Origin: Pseudomonas sp. B6002
GTDB taxonomy: Bacteria; Pseudomonadota; Gammaproteobacteria; Pseudomonadales; Pseudomonadaceae
Direction: 5' to 3'
DNA: 64,000 bases
NCBI RefSeq assembly: GCF_013385985.1
Contig: NZ_JACAOY010000006.1
Location: forward strand, 650,198 to 714,197
Both the position numbers and the translations under genes were made by a program. This document shows, piece by piece, positions 55,472 through 62,922 of the stretch; the stretch's first letter is position 1, and each line of letters opens with the position of its first letter. The notes under the pieces are model-generated. The model was not told the DNA's origin. It searched no databases and worked only from the letters and a program-made list of their open reading frames with translations.

Positions 55472-56350
55472 TCAGTCGATGGCCTGCCCCAGTACGGCGT
55501 GAATGCGCTGAGCAATGTGGGCCGCATGGGTTTCCAGGGCAAAGTGGCCAGTGTCCAGTAACTCGACCACGGCGTTGGCGTTGTCACCCGCGTAGGCGTG
55601 GGCGCCCGGTGGAATGAAGAAGGGGTCGTTCTGGCCCCAGATCACCAGCGTTGGCACCTGGGTGGCCTTGAAGAACGCCTGGAACGCCGGGTACAGCGTG
55701 AGGTTGTTGCGATAGTCGAGGAACAGGTCGAGCTGGATCTCATCGTTGCCTGGGCGCTGCATCAACAGCACGTCCAGCATGTACGATTCCGGCGCGACCA
55801 GCTCGGGCTGGCTGACACCGTGCAGGTACTGATAGCGCGTGCCTTCCAGGCTGATCACTGCATGGCGGATCACTTCGCGATTGGCCTGGGTCGGCTCGGC
55901 CCAGTATTGGCGGATCGGTGCCCAGGCATCCCCCAGGCCTTCGAGGTAGGCGTTGCCGTTTTGCGAGACCAGCGCACTGACCCGCTGCGGGTGCGCCACG
56001 GCCAATCGCAGCCCGACCGGAGCACCGTAGTCAAAGACGTACAGGGCGTAGCGGCTCAATTTAAGCGCATCGACAAAATGCCCGACGGTCACGGCCAGGT
56101 TGTCGAAGCTGTAGTGGTAGTCACGCTCGGCAGGCACCTCGGTGAAGCCAAAACCTGGCAAATCCGGTGCGATCACCCGGTAGCGGTTGGCGAGCAGGGG
56201 GATCAGGTCGCGGTACATGTGGGACGAGCTGGGAAATCCGTGCAGCAGCAACATGACCGGAGCCGCCGGGTCGCCGGCCTCACGGTAGAACATGCGCACG
56301 CCATCGACATCGACGTGCTGGTAGCGAATCACAGGGGCTTGGATAGACAT
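55472..56350 (-). CDS. Alpha/beta hydrolase with an Asp nucleophile (dehalogenase/epoxide hydrolase-like)
   Basis: 292 residues. HGFPSSSHMYRDLIPLL, then the nucleophile elbow reads YVFDYGAPVGLRLA, so Asp stands where most hydrolases have Ser, and the Trp of the usual VxDWG motif is replaced by Tyr. LVIWGQNDPFF and LLDTGHFALETH supply the acid and His. The Asp nucleophile is typical of haloalkane dehalogenases and epoxide hydrolases, but the missing halide-binding Trp argues against a plain dehalogenase. Divergent from a CGNR-type regulator. Confidence 0.85.
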   Translation of the reverse strand: MSIQAPVIRYQHVDVDGVRMFYREAGDPAAPVMLLLHGFPSSSHMYRDLIPLLANRYRVIAPDLPGFGFTEVPAERDYHYSFDNLAVTVGHFVDALKLSRYALYVFDYGAPVGLRLAVAHPQRVSALVSQNGNAYLEGLGDAWAPIRQYWAEPTQANREVIRHAVISLEGTRYQYLHGVSQPELVAPESYMLDVLLMQRPGNDEIQLDLFLDYRNNLTLYPAFQAFFKATQVPTLVIWGQNDPFFIPPGAHAYAGDNANAVVELLDTGHFALETHAAHIAQRIHAVLGQAID

Positions 56351-56390
56351 GATGAGGGCGCCTTTAGTAACTTGATAAGATGCGTTTACG

Positions 56391-56510
56391 GGTTACCGTT
56401 TTTTAAAGCTGCGCTCAATTATGTAACCTGTCAACATGATTATTCGGGTTAGCTTTTCGTCGTTTGTAACTACCCATCCTGCTGGTTAGCGGTTACTATC
56501 GCGTTATATT
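56391..56510. promoter_or_regulatory. Divergent promoter region with repeated GGTTAC/GTAACC motifs
   Basis: Between the Asp-type hydrolase and the CGNR regulator are GGTTAC (56391), GTAACC (56423), GTTAG (56457), GTAAC (56466) and GGTTAGCGGTTAC (56484-56496). The motif appears in both orientations, as expected for an operator array bound by a repeating regulator. Confidence 0.4.
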
Positions 56511-56525
56511 CAAGAGGATCCCCCC

Positions 56526-57119
56526 ATGGCCATCACCGCCCCCCCAGCCGTCCCTGACGAGCCCTATGTCCTGGCCGATGACCCGGTGCTGGACATGCTC
56601 AACACCCTGGCCAACATCGACGGCGTGCCGTGGGATTTCTGGCAAACCGATGCCGATGTGGAGCGTTGGCTGGTGCGCTTGCAATGGGTCGAGGAGGGCA
56701 GTGTTCCCGAGTTTGAAGCCGGCACCTTGCTGAACGCGGCGCGGCAGCTGCGTGAAGTGATTCGTGAGTTGGTAAAGCTGCGCAAGGACGACCAGCCCGG
56801 TAACCCGGCCGCCCTCAACAGTTTCCTGCGCAAGGCGGTCAGCCATCCGCAACTGGTGTGGCCGGCGTCGGGGGCACCGCAGTTGGAACGCCAGCGCAAA
56901 CAGCAGACGGCCGAACAATTTCTGTCGCCGATTGCCGAGGCAGCGGCTAATTTATTGGTGGCGGGCGATTTCACCCTGATTCGCCGCTGTGAACACCCGG
57001 AATGCATCCTGTGGTTTTATGACCGGACCAAGGCCCACAAACGCCGCTGGTGCAGCATGGCGTTGTGCGGCAACCGGCATAAGGTCGCCGAATTCCGCAA
57101 ACGAAAACTCAAGCTTTAA
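56526..57119 (+). CDS. CGNR zinc-finger (ABATE-type) regulatory protein
   Basis: 197 residues. An N-terminal ABATE-like helical domain (LDMLNTLANIDGVPWDFWQT) is followed by a C-terminal CGNR zinc finger: IRRCEHPECILWFYDRTK and RRWCSMALCGNRHKVAEFR (four Cys), a likely DNA-binding module. Divergent from the Asp-type hydrolase, so probably its regulator. Confidence 0.9.
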   Translation: MAITAPPAVPDEPYVLADDPVLDMLNTLANIDGVPWDFWQTDADVERWLVRLQWVEEGSVPEFEAGTLLNAARQLREVIRELVKLRKDDQPGNPAALNSFLRKAVSHPQLVWPASGAPQLERQRKQQTAEQFLSPIAEAAANLLVAGDFTLIRRCEHPECILWFYDRTKAHKRRWCSMALCGNRHKVAEFRKRKLKL

Positions 57120-57131
57120 AAGGAGAAGGCT

Positions 57132-57593
57132 TTGCACGTCACCAAGGAACAACTGAAGGCAGCATTCACCGTGTCGGGTCTGAAGGTTCGCACACGTAAT
57201 GCCGATGAATCGCAGCCAGCGAGCGCAAGAATCGGCCCGATGTGGCAGCGGTTTTACAGTGAAGGGTTGTACGAGGCGATCCCCGGCAAACAACCGGGCT
57301 CACCGGTCTACGGGGTTTACAGCGGCTATGAGTCCGATGCCAGCGGTCTGTTTGATGTGACCGCAGGTGTCGCGACAGGCGCCCCCGCATCGGGATTTGA
57401 AAGCCTGGTCATCCAGCCGGGGGATTACCTGGTATTTGAAGCACGCGGGCCGATGCCCCAGGCGATTATCACCGCCTGGCAGCAGATCTGGGCGTATTTC
57501 GAGCAACCTGACGTGCCAGCCCGTGCGTTTGTCACGGACTTCGAGGCTTATCAGGGCCCTGACCTGGCGTTCATCCATATCGGCATTCGCTAG
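57132..57593 (+). CDS. GyrI-like effector-binding domain protein
   Basis: 153 residues, TTG start at 57132 with AGGAG 6 bases upstream. A stand-alone GyrI-like/AraC effector-binding domain: GPMWQRFYSEGLYEAIPG, then YGVYSGYESDASGLFDVTAG and DYLVFEARGPMPQAI. These bind small molecules or gyrase. Probably co-transcribed with the CGNR gene (12 bp gap), as a ligand sensor. Tail-to-tail with ada, 4-bp overlap. Confidence 0.85.
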   Translation: MHVTKEQLKAAFTVSGLKVRTRNADESQPASARIGPMWQRFYSEGLYEAIPGKQPGSPVYGVYSGYESDASGLFDVTAGVATGAPASGFESLVIQPGDYLVFEARGPMPQAIITAWQQIWAYFEQPDVPARAFVTDFEAYQGPDLAFIHIGIR

Positions 57594-58642
57594 GCTTCGG
57601 ACGGGCTTTCCCGCTCCAGCAGCTGCCGTTTGCGTTCCACGCCCCAGCGGTAGCCCGACAGGTCGCCATTACTGCGCACCACACGATGGCAGGGAATGGC
57701 GACCGCCAGGCTGTTCGCGCCACAGGCCTGGGCCACGGCCCGAAAGGATTTGGGCGCGCCGATCTGCTGGGCAATTTGCGCGTAACTGGCAGTGCTGCCC
57801 ACCGGAATGGTGCGCAGCGCCTGCCATACCCGCTCCTGAAAGGCCGTACCACGCAGGTCCAGGGGCAAGTCCAGCCCCAGGGCGGGTGCTTCGATAAAGC
57901 CGACGACCTGGGCGATCACTTGTTCAAAGTGTGGATCAGCCCCCACCAGCTCGGCCTTGGGGAATTGGTCCTGCAGGTCGCGCACCAGTTTGTCCGGGTC
58001 GTCTCCCAGCAGAATCGCGCACACGCCGCGAATACTCTGTGCCACCAGAATCGCGCCCAGTGAGCACTGGCCCACGGCAAACAGGATTTCGCTGTTGGTG
58101 CCGCCAGCCCGGTAATCGCTGGGTTTCATGCCGAGCAGTTGGTCGGCAGACTCATAAAAGCGGCTGTTGGAATTGAAGCCTGCGTCATACAGTGCGTCCG
58201 TCACCGAGTGCTGGCCTTTGAGGCTGTTGCGTACTTTGCGCGAACGGTGTGCGCTGGCGTAACCCTTGGGTGTGAGCCCGGTCACTGCCTTGAATACACG
58301 GTGAAAATGGAAAGGGCTCAGCGCGGCTTGTTGGGCCAGTGTTTCCAGGTCGGGTGGTGTCTCGGCTTGCTCGATCCGCCGGCAGGCGTCGGCGACCAGC
58401 CGGGCATGGTGCTGGGCAACTTGAGTCTGGTCCCCTGCGGCCCTTTTGCTGGGGCGATAACCCGCCGCTTCGGCTTGCGCGCTGGTGTCGAAAAACTCGA
58501 TGTTTTCCGGGCGCGGTAGCCGCGAAGAACTGCTGGGGCGGCAATACACGCCGGTGGTTTTCACGCCGTAGACAAACAGCGCGTCGGCCTTGGGGTCGCG
58601 GGCCACGATGGCGGCCCAGCGGGGATCTTGTTCGTTGCTCAT
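57590..58642 (-). CDS. ada: Ada-type regulator / O6-methylguanine-DNA methyltransferase with degenerate zinc site
   Basis: 350 residues from the ATG at 58642. Ada architecture: N-terminal methyl-phosphotriester domain (1-75), AraC HTH (about 85-180), ribonuclease-like and catalytic methyltransferase domain ending in AIPCHRVVR with the acceptor C318. In the N-domain only the acceptor-equivalent C34 remains (GVYCRPSSSSRLPRPEN). The other three zinc cysteines of E. coli Ada are Ser, Ser and Ala (S38, S65, A68, in CRPSS and YRPSKRA). The alkB gene lies 75 bp upstream on the same strand, giving an adaptive-response pair. Confidence 0.92.
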   Translation of the reverse strand: MSNEQDPRWAAIVARDPKADALFVYGVKTTGVYCRPSSSSRLPRPENIEFFDTSAQAEAAGYRPSKRAAGDQTQVAQHHARLVADACRRIEQAETPPDLETLAQQAALSPFHFHRVFKAVTGLTPKGYASAHRSRKVRNSLKGQHSVTDALYDAGFNSNSRFYESADQLLGMKPSDYRAGGTNSEILFAVGQCSLGAILVAQSIRGVCAILLGDDPDKLVRDLQDQFPKAELVGADPHFEQVIAQVVGFIEAPALGLDLPLDLRGTAFQERVWQALRTIPVGSTASYAQIAQQIGAPKSFRAVAQACGANSLAVAIPCHRVVRSNGDLSGYRWGVERKRQLLERESPSEA

Positions 58643-58717
58643 GGCCAGCACTCTTGACGGTTCATGGGCAGGTTAGCGGGGCTTACCGTTCCTGGCACTC
58701 TGAACCTTGCGGTCAAA

Positions 58718-59383
58718 TCAGCCTGCGGTACGAAACGTCAGGTTGATGCGTTGCGGCCCCATGATGGGATGCGTGCCTTCCTTGATCGGCATCACACCGT
58801 GAAAACGCAGGCGGTCGACGCCACCCCAGACCACCACATCACCATGGAACAGCGAGATTTTCTGGGTCTTGTCGCTGCGCTCATGGCCACCGAACAGGAA
58901 GATTGCTGGCAAACCCAGGGACACGGACACCACCGGGGCGTCGTAGCGGCGCTCGTTTTTGTCCTGATGCAGCGACATCTTGGCGCCCGGCACATACCGA
59001 TTCATCAGGCAGGCATCGGGGGCAAAATCGGGGAACCCGGCCTCGGCGGCCGCCTGTACGGCCAGTTGGCGCAACGCCTCGGGCAAGGCGGGCCAGGGTT
59101 GCTGGCTGCGTGGGTCAAGCGGGCTATAACGGTAGCCACTGGTGTCCGTCGTCCAGCCCAGTTCGCCGCAACTGCTCAGCGCCGCCGACATGGTAAAGCC
59201 ACCGGGTGTGGTCATTTTACGAAAGGGTGACTGGGCCAGGATGCGACGAAGTTCAGGCAGAAGGCGATCGATCCAGGGCAGGGCGTGGCCTCTGAGCACG
59301 TAGGACTCTGCGCCAATCTGTTCGCGCCCTGCGGGTTGTTGCAGGGCGCCATCAGCAAACAGATCGGCAGTAGGGCCGGGCAT
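58718..59383 (-). CDS. alkB: Alkylated DNA repair dioxygenase AlkB
   Basis: 221 residues. Fe(II)/2-oxoglutarate dioxygenase residues match E. coli AlkB with an offset of eight: H139 and D141 (SLHQDKNE), H195 (RFHGVMP), R212 and R218 (QRINLTFR). It removes methyl groups from 1-meA and 3-meC. The ribosome site and stop of the preceding 55-residue ORF lie just before its ATG. Confidence 0.93.
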   Translation of the reverse strand: MPGPTADLFADGALQQPAGREQIGAESYVLRGHALPWIDRLLPELRRILAQSPFRKMTTPGGFTMSAALSSCGELGWTTDTSGYRYSPLDPRSQQPWPALPEALRQLAVQAAAEAGFPDFAPDACLMNRYVPGAKMSLHQDKNERRYDAPVVSVSLGLPAIFLFGGHERSDKTQKISLFHGDVVVWGGVDRLRFHGVMPIKEGTHPIMGPQRINLTFRTAG

Positions 59384-59386
59384 GGC

Positions 59387-59554
59387 TTACAGCGCCTTGC
59401 TCACGTTGATGTCGGTAATTTCATCGGTGGTGTCGTGAATTTTAGCCAGGGCTTGCTTGGCTTCTTCTACGCTGTTGCTCTGCAGTTGCGCGAATTCGAA
59501 GCGACGTTCGCCGTTGAGTTTGTATTTGATGACGTATTTGGTCGTGGTGTTCAC
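59387..59554 (-). CDS. 55-residue conserved-looking small protein
   Basis: GTG start at 59554 with AGGAA 8 bases upstream, TAA at 59387, 3 bp before alkB begins. The product starts NTTTKYVIKYKLNGERRFEF and ends DITDINVSKAL, consistent with a compact beta-alpha protein. Translational coupling to alkB is likely. No known domain; probably co-regulated with alkB. Confidence 0.7.
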   Translation of the reverse strand: MNTTTKYVIKYKLNGERRFEFAQLQSNSVEEAKQALAKIHDTTDEITDINVSKAL

Positions 59555-59579
59555 AGCGGTTTCCTGTCGAATATGCGGA

Positions 59580-59882
59580 TCAGCTCAGCTTGGAGCTGGT
59601 GCGACGGACGATGCGGATCTTGTGGGACAACGCAGGTTTGCGGGTGACACTGATGGCGCGGCGTGTGACCACGTCCAGGGTAATGTTCCAAAAACCGGTG
59701 CTGGGTGCGGTGATCTTGGCTGGGAACTTGTCGAAGGCGCCGCCGTGGTAGGTGTGACGCCCACCGTTTTTGAAGCTGCGAAAATTCGCATCGCTCATCA
59801 GACGGATATTACAGGTCTGCGAGCATTCGATGACGACAATGTCTCCCTCGTTGAGGTGCTCACGCTGGTGGATGAATTTCAT
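59580..59882 (-). CDS. DUF1883 domain protein
   Basis: 100 residues matching DUF1883 (KFIHQREHLNEGDIVVIECS and RHTYHGGAFDKFPAKIT). The domain is often fused to or beside TIR domains; here it stands alone. Confidence 0.85.
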   Translation of the reverse strand: MKFIHQREHLNEGDIVVIECSQTCNIRLMSDANFRSFKNGGRHTYHGGAFDKFPAKITAPSTGFWNITLDVVTRRAISVTRKPALSHKIRIVRRTSSKLS

Positions 59883-60095
59883 GAGGGTGTCTCCAGAAGG
59901 GCTTTTTCTGAAAAATCAGAATGATACGTAGGTTAAGATAGAGTTTATCAGCCCCAGCGCGTTTATTATCGGGCCGTCGTCGACGACTTCGACAATTTAA
60001 AACAGTTATTTACCGAGTTATCAGGGATAAATCCTACTTTGGCGGGAGAAAATTACCATCCCCGCTGTCGTAGGGTCTTTATCGGAGGTTTTTGT

Positions 60096-60446
60096 ATGAA
60101 GTGGAGTGTGTTGGTTCTGGCCTTGGCAATAGGTGGGTGTGCTTCGGTTGCAGATATCAAGCAGACCCCGCCGACGTTGTCGGTCATTTCCGGGAAGAAA
60201 CCACAGGAATATGCGGCCTGTGTCGTGCGTAAGTTGTCGACGACTCGCCGGCCTCCACAGATCGAGCCCCACAAGGATGGTGTGCAGGTGATTGTGCCGC
60301 AGAAGTATTCGGCTGACCCTTCGGCGATCTTCGAGATTGAAGAGCGCTCCAGCGGTAGCAGCATCAAGCTCTACGAGAGCATGGCCAATGTGCCGATTCG
60401 CCCAGGTGATGTGAAAAAAGCCGGAGAGGATTGCATTTCCGGCTGA
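60096..60446 (+). CDS. Small lipoprotein
   Basis: 116 residues from the ATG at 60096, with GGAGG upstream. Lipobox IGGC (C15), then a short mixed domain with two cysteines. Function unknown; followed by a strong terminator. Confidence 0.82.
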   Translation: MKWSVLVLALAIGGCASVADIKQTPPTLSVISGKKPQEYAACVVRKLSTTRRPPQIEPHKDGVQVIVPQKYSADPSAIFEIEERSSGSSIKLYESMANVPIRPGDVKKAGEDCISG

Positions 60447-60480
60447 TTGCCCGCGTTTCACCCATGCGCCAACATCCGAT

Positions 60481-60519
60481 AAAAAGCCCGGCCCCACAAC
60501 AGCGGGGGCCGGGCTTTTT
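60481..60519 (+). terminator. Rho-independent terminator
   Basis: Perfect 15-bp stem AAAAAGCCCGGCCCC / GGGGCCGGGCTTTTT with a 9-base loop and T run. Confidence 0.9.
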
Positions 60520-60621
60520 AATGCGTGAGTTTTGACGGTTGTCGTCAGCAGATCATTACCCTACCATTTGTAGGCTTATGCGCTTAAGGCCTAAGCATAT
60601 AACTATAAGAATGGAGTCGTG

Positions 60622-61269
60622 ATGATGTCGTTTGAGCGAGTTCTACTGGGAGGTGCGCTGCTGTTGCTATTGGGCAACGCGCATGCGCTGGATGGTAAAA
60701 AGATATTCAACGAAGGCGGGTCACAGCCAGGCGCGATGCCCTGTGTCGCCTGCCATGGCGCTGACGGGTTGGGCATGGCCGCTGCGGGCTTCCCGCGATT
60801 GGCAGGGTTGCCGGCCGAGTACGTGCGCAAGCAGCTGGCAGATTTCAGCAGCGGGGCACGCAGCAATCCGGTGATGCAGCCGCTGGCGAAAGCCCTGACC
60901 GAGGCGGAAATTTCTGCACTGAGCCAAGCTCTGGCGGCGATGCCTGCACCCGCGCCCGCAACCGTGCACCGCAGCGAAATGCCGAGTACAGCTGCGCAAA
61001 AACTTGCGTTGCAAGGTGCATGGGAGCGCGAGGTTCCTGCGTGTGTCAGTTGCCACGGCCCGGCAGGTGTAGGTGTGGGGAGAGCGTTCCCGCCGTTGGC
61101 CGGTCAGCCGGCCGCCTATCTCACCGCGCAATTGGTCGCCTGGCAGACCGGCGCGCGGCGCAATGACCCCAATGACCTGATGGGCCATATCGCCAAGGCG
61201 CTGACCCCGGAAGAAGTGCAGGGTGTCGCGCAGTATTTCGCGTCGCTGCAGCAGGAGGTCAAGCCATGA
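60622..61269 (+). CDS. Dihaem c-type cytochrome, TsdB-like
   Basis: 215 residues with a signal peptide (LLGGALLLLLGNAHA). Two haem-binding motifs, CVACH and CVSCH, make a dihaem periplasmic cytochrome of the c4 type. It overlaps the next gene by 4 bp (ATGA). The start is the ATG at 60622 or 60625; GGAG lies at 60613. In thiosulfate dehydrogenase systems a TsdB cytochrome donates electrons onward from TsdA. Confidence 0.85.
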   Translation: MMSFERVLLGGALLLLLGNAHALDGKKIFNEGGSQPGAMPCVACHGADGLGMAAAGFPRLAGLPAEYVRKQLADFSSGARSNPVMQPLAKALTEAEISALSQALAAMPAPAPATVHRSEMPSTAAQKLALQGAWEREVPACVSCHGPAGVGVGRAFPPLAGQPAAYLTAQLVAWQTGARRNDPNDLMGHIAKALTPEEVQGVAQYFASLQQEVKP

Positions 61270-62186
61270 AGCCCTTTATGTTTGCGCCTGTATTCGGCTG
61301 GCTGATTGCACTGCCGACGCATGCGGCGACGATCGCCATGGAAGACCAGTCGCAGTTGCACCCCGCCGCATCGCCAGTCTCCGCCACGTTCCAGCCACCT
61401 CAGGAAAGCGAGTTGCCCGACAACGCCTACGGCAAGCTGGTCAGGCAGGGTTACGCCTTGTTTGTGGACACCAAACGGCTGGCACCGCAATTTGTCGGCA
61501 ATGGCCTCAACTGCAGCAACTGCCACCTGGACCAGGGACGGCTGGCCAATTCGGCACCGCTGTGGGGCGCTTACCCGATGTACCCGGCCTATCGAAAGAA
61601 GAACGACAAGGTCAATACCTTTGCCGAACGCTTGCAAGGCTGTTTCCAGTTCAGCATGAACGGTGGCACACCACCTGCGGCGGACAGCCCCGAAGTTACC
61701 GCGCTGTCGGTGTACGCCTATTGGCTGGCCAGCAAGGCGCCTTTGGGTGTCGAGCTGCCAGGACGTGGGTATCCGGATGTGGCGCAGCCCGCCAAAGGCT
61801 ACAGCCTGGCTAGGGGAGCAGAGGTGTACAAAGACCAGTGTGCGGTGTGCCATGGCGCCGAAGGGCAGGGGCAGAAGGTTGGCGACAGCTACGTCATGCC
61901 ACCGTTGTGGGGCAAAGACTCCTACAACTGGGGCGCAGGCATGCACCGTATCAATACGGCGGCGTCCTTCATCAAGCACAACATGCCGCTGGGCAAGGGG
62001 GGCAGCCTGAGTGATGAGCAGGCCTGGGATGTGGCGGCCTACCTCAACAGCCACGAACGGCCGCAAGACCCACGGTTGATCGAGGGCTCGATTGAGAAAA
62101 CCCGTGTGAAGTTTCATGCCAATGACGGCGTCAATCTGTACGGGCAAACCGTTGAAGGCGTGCTGATCGGGCAGGGCATCCGTTAA
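61266..62186 (+). CDS. Thiosulfate dehydrogenase, TsdA-like dihaem cytochrome
   Basis: 306 residues with a signal peptide (MFAPVFGWLIALPTHA). Haem motifs CSNCH (83-87) and CAVCH (192-196) flank C126 in ERLQGCFQFSMNG, which fits the TsdA haem-1 cysteine ligand. M240 (HNMPLG) is a plausible haem-2 ligand. TsdA oxidises thiosulfate to tetrathionate in the periplasm. The cytochrome gene immediately upstream, with a 4-bp overlap, supports a tsdBA operon. Confidence 0.85.
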   Translation: MKPFMFAPVFGWLIALPTHAATIAMEDQSQLHPAASPVSATFQPPQESELPDNAYGKLVRQGYALFVDTKRLAPQFVGNGLNCSNCHLDQGRLANSAPLWGAYPMYPAYRKKNDKVNTFAERLQGCFQFSMNGGTPPAADSPEVTALSVYAYWLASKAPLGVELPGRGYPDVAQPAKGYSLARGAEVYKDQCAVCHGAEGQGQKVGDSYVMPPLWGKDSYNWGAGMHRINTAASFIKHNMPLGKGGSLSDEQAWDVAAYLNSHERPQDPRLIEGSIEKTRVKFHANDGVNLYGQTVEGVLIGQGIR

Positions 62187-62207
62187 ACTGTCGGGTAATG
62201 CATACAA

Positions 62208-62242
62208 AAATGCCGCGCAACCTTAAGGGTTGCGCGGCATTT
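62208..62242 (+). terminator. Rho-independent terminator
   Basis: AAATGCCGCGCAACC / GGTTGCGCGGCATTT stem with a TTAA(G) loop and following T-rich bases, ending the tsdBA-like operon. Confidence 0.85.
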
Positions 62243-62264
62243 GTCTTTAGATCGGGAAAATCTC

Positions 62265-62495
62265 ATGAAACGTGAACACGTCAGGGCGCGCCATGCCGAC
62301 GGCCAGATCTCAGCCACCCATGTCATCCAGAACCCGGCTGACTTGGGTGAGTGGATCGTGTTTTTCAAGAAGAGCGGCGGCCGCAGTTACTTCCTGGTGG
62401 ACGACCAGGACGAGGTGGAATCATTTGCGCGACTGGATGAGCTGATCGAAACCCTGCGCGGGCTGGGCATCAAGTTCGCTGAAATCCACCTATAG
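62265..62495 (+). CDS. Small conserved hypothetical protein
   Basis: 76 residues from the ATG at 62265. Acidic, mixed alpha/beta (GGRSYFLVDDQDEVESFARL then LIETLRGLGIKFAEI). No family recognised. The gene begins 22 bp after the tsd terminator. Confidence 0.75.
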   Translation: MKREHVRARHADGQISATHVIQNPADLGEWIVFFKKSGGRSYFLVDDQDEVESFARLDELIETLRGLGIKFAEIHL

Positions 62496-62504
62496 CCCTA
62501 GGGC

Positions 62505-62789
62505 TTACTTGCAGACCACCACCACGCTGCGGGTTTTGTAGTTGCCCACGTCCTTGCCCAGGGTCTTTTCGTCCTCTTTGAGTGAAGGCGTGCCTTCGGT
62601 GCCGACGATGCGGTAACCGGTGCCGGCGCAGGAAGCATCTGCCTTTTCATAGCAACTGGCCCAGGAGTTGGCTTCGCCGGAGCAGTCGATGGTCAGGCCT
62701 TGCTCGCCGTTTTTCAGGTACGTGTCGGAAGTGGTGGTGCATCCGGTCATCAGGACCATTACTGCAGCCAGCGTCAGTATCTTGTTCAT
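62505..62789 (-). CDS. Small lipoprotein
   Basis: 94 residues from the ATG at 62789. Lipobox MTGC (C17). The mature part has four cysteines (DCSGEANSWASCYEKADASC pattern), probably two disulphides in the periplasm. Confidence 0.8.
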   Translation of the reverse strand: MNKILTLAAVMVLMTGCTTTSDTYLKNGEQGLTIDCSGEANSWASCYEKADASCAGTGYRIVGTEGTPSLKEDEKTLGKDVGNYKTRSVVVVCK

Positions 62790-62922
62790 GGTGGGGTCGT
62801 CGTCGAGGTGGAGGGGCGCTGACACTGTCGTGGGGCGGTTGTGCGAGATTATAGCCATCTGCCAGATACGCAGTCTCCAGAATAAACGCCTTCGACTGCG
62901 CAGCTTCGGCCGTTGATGGGCG

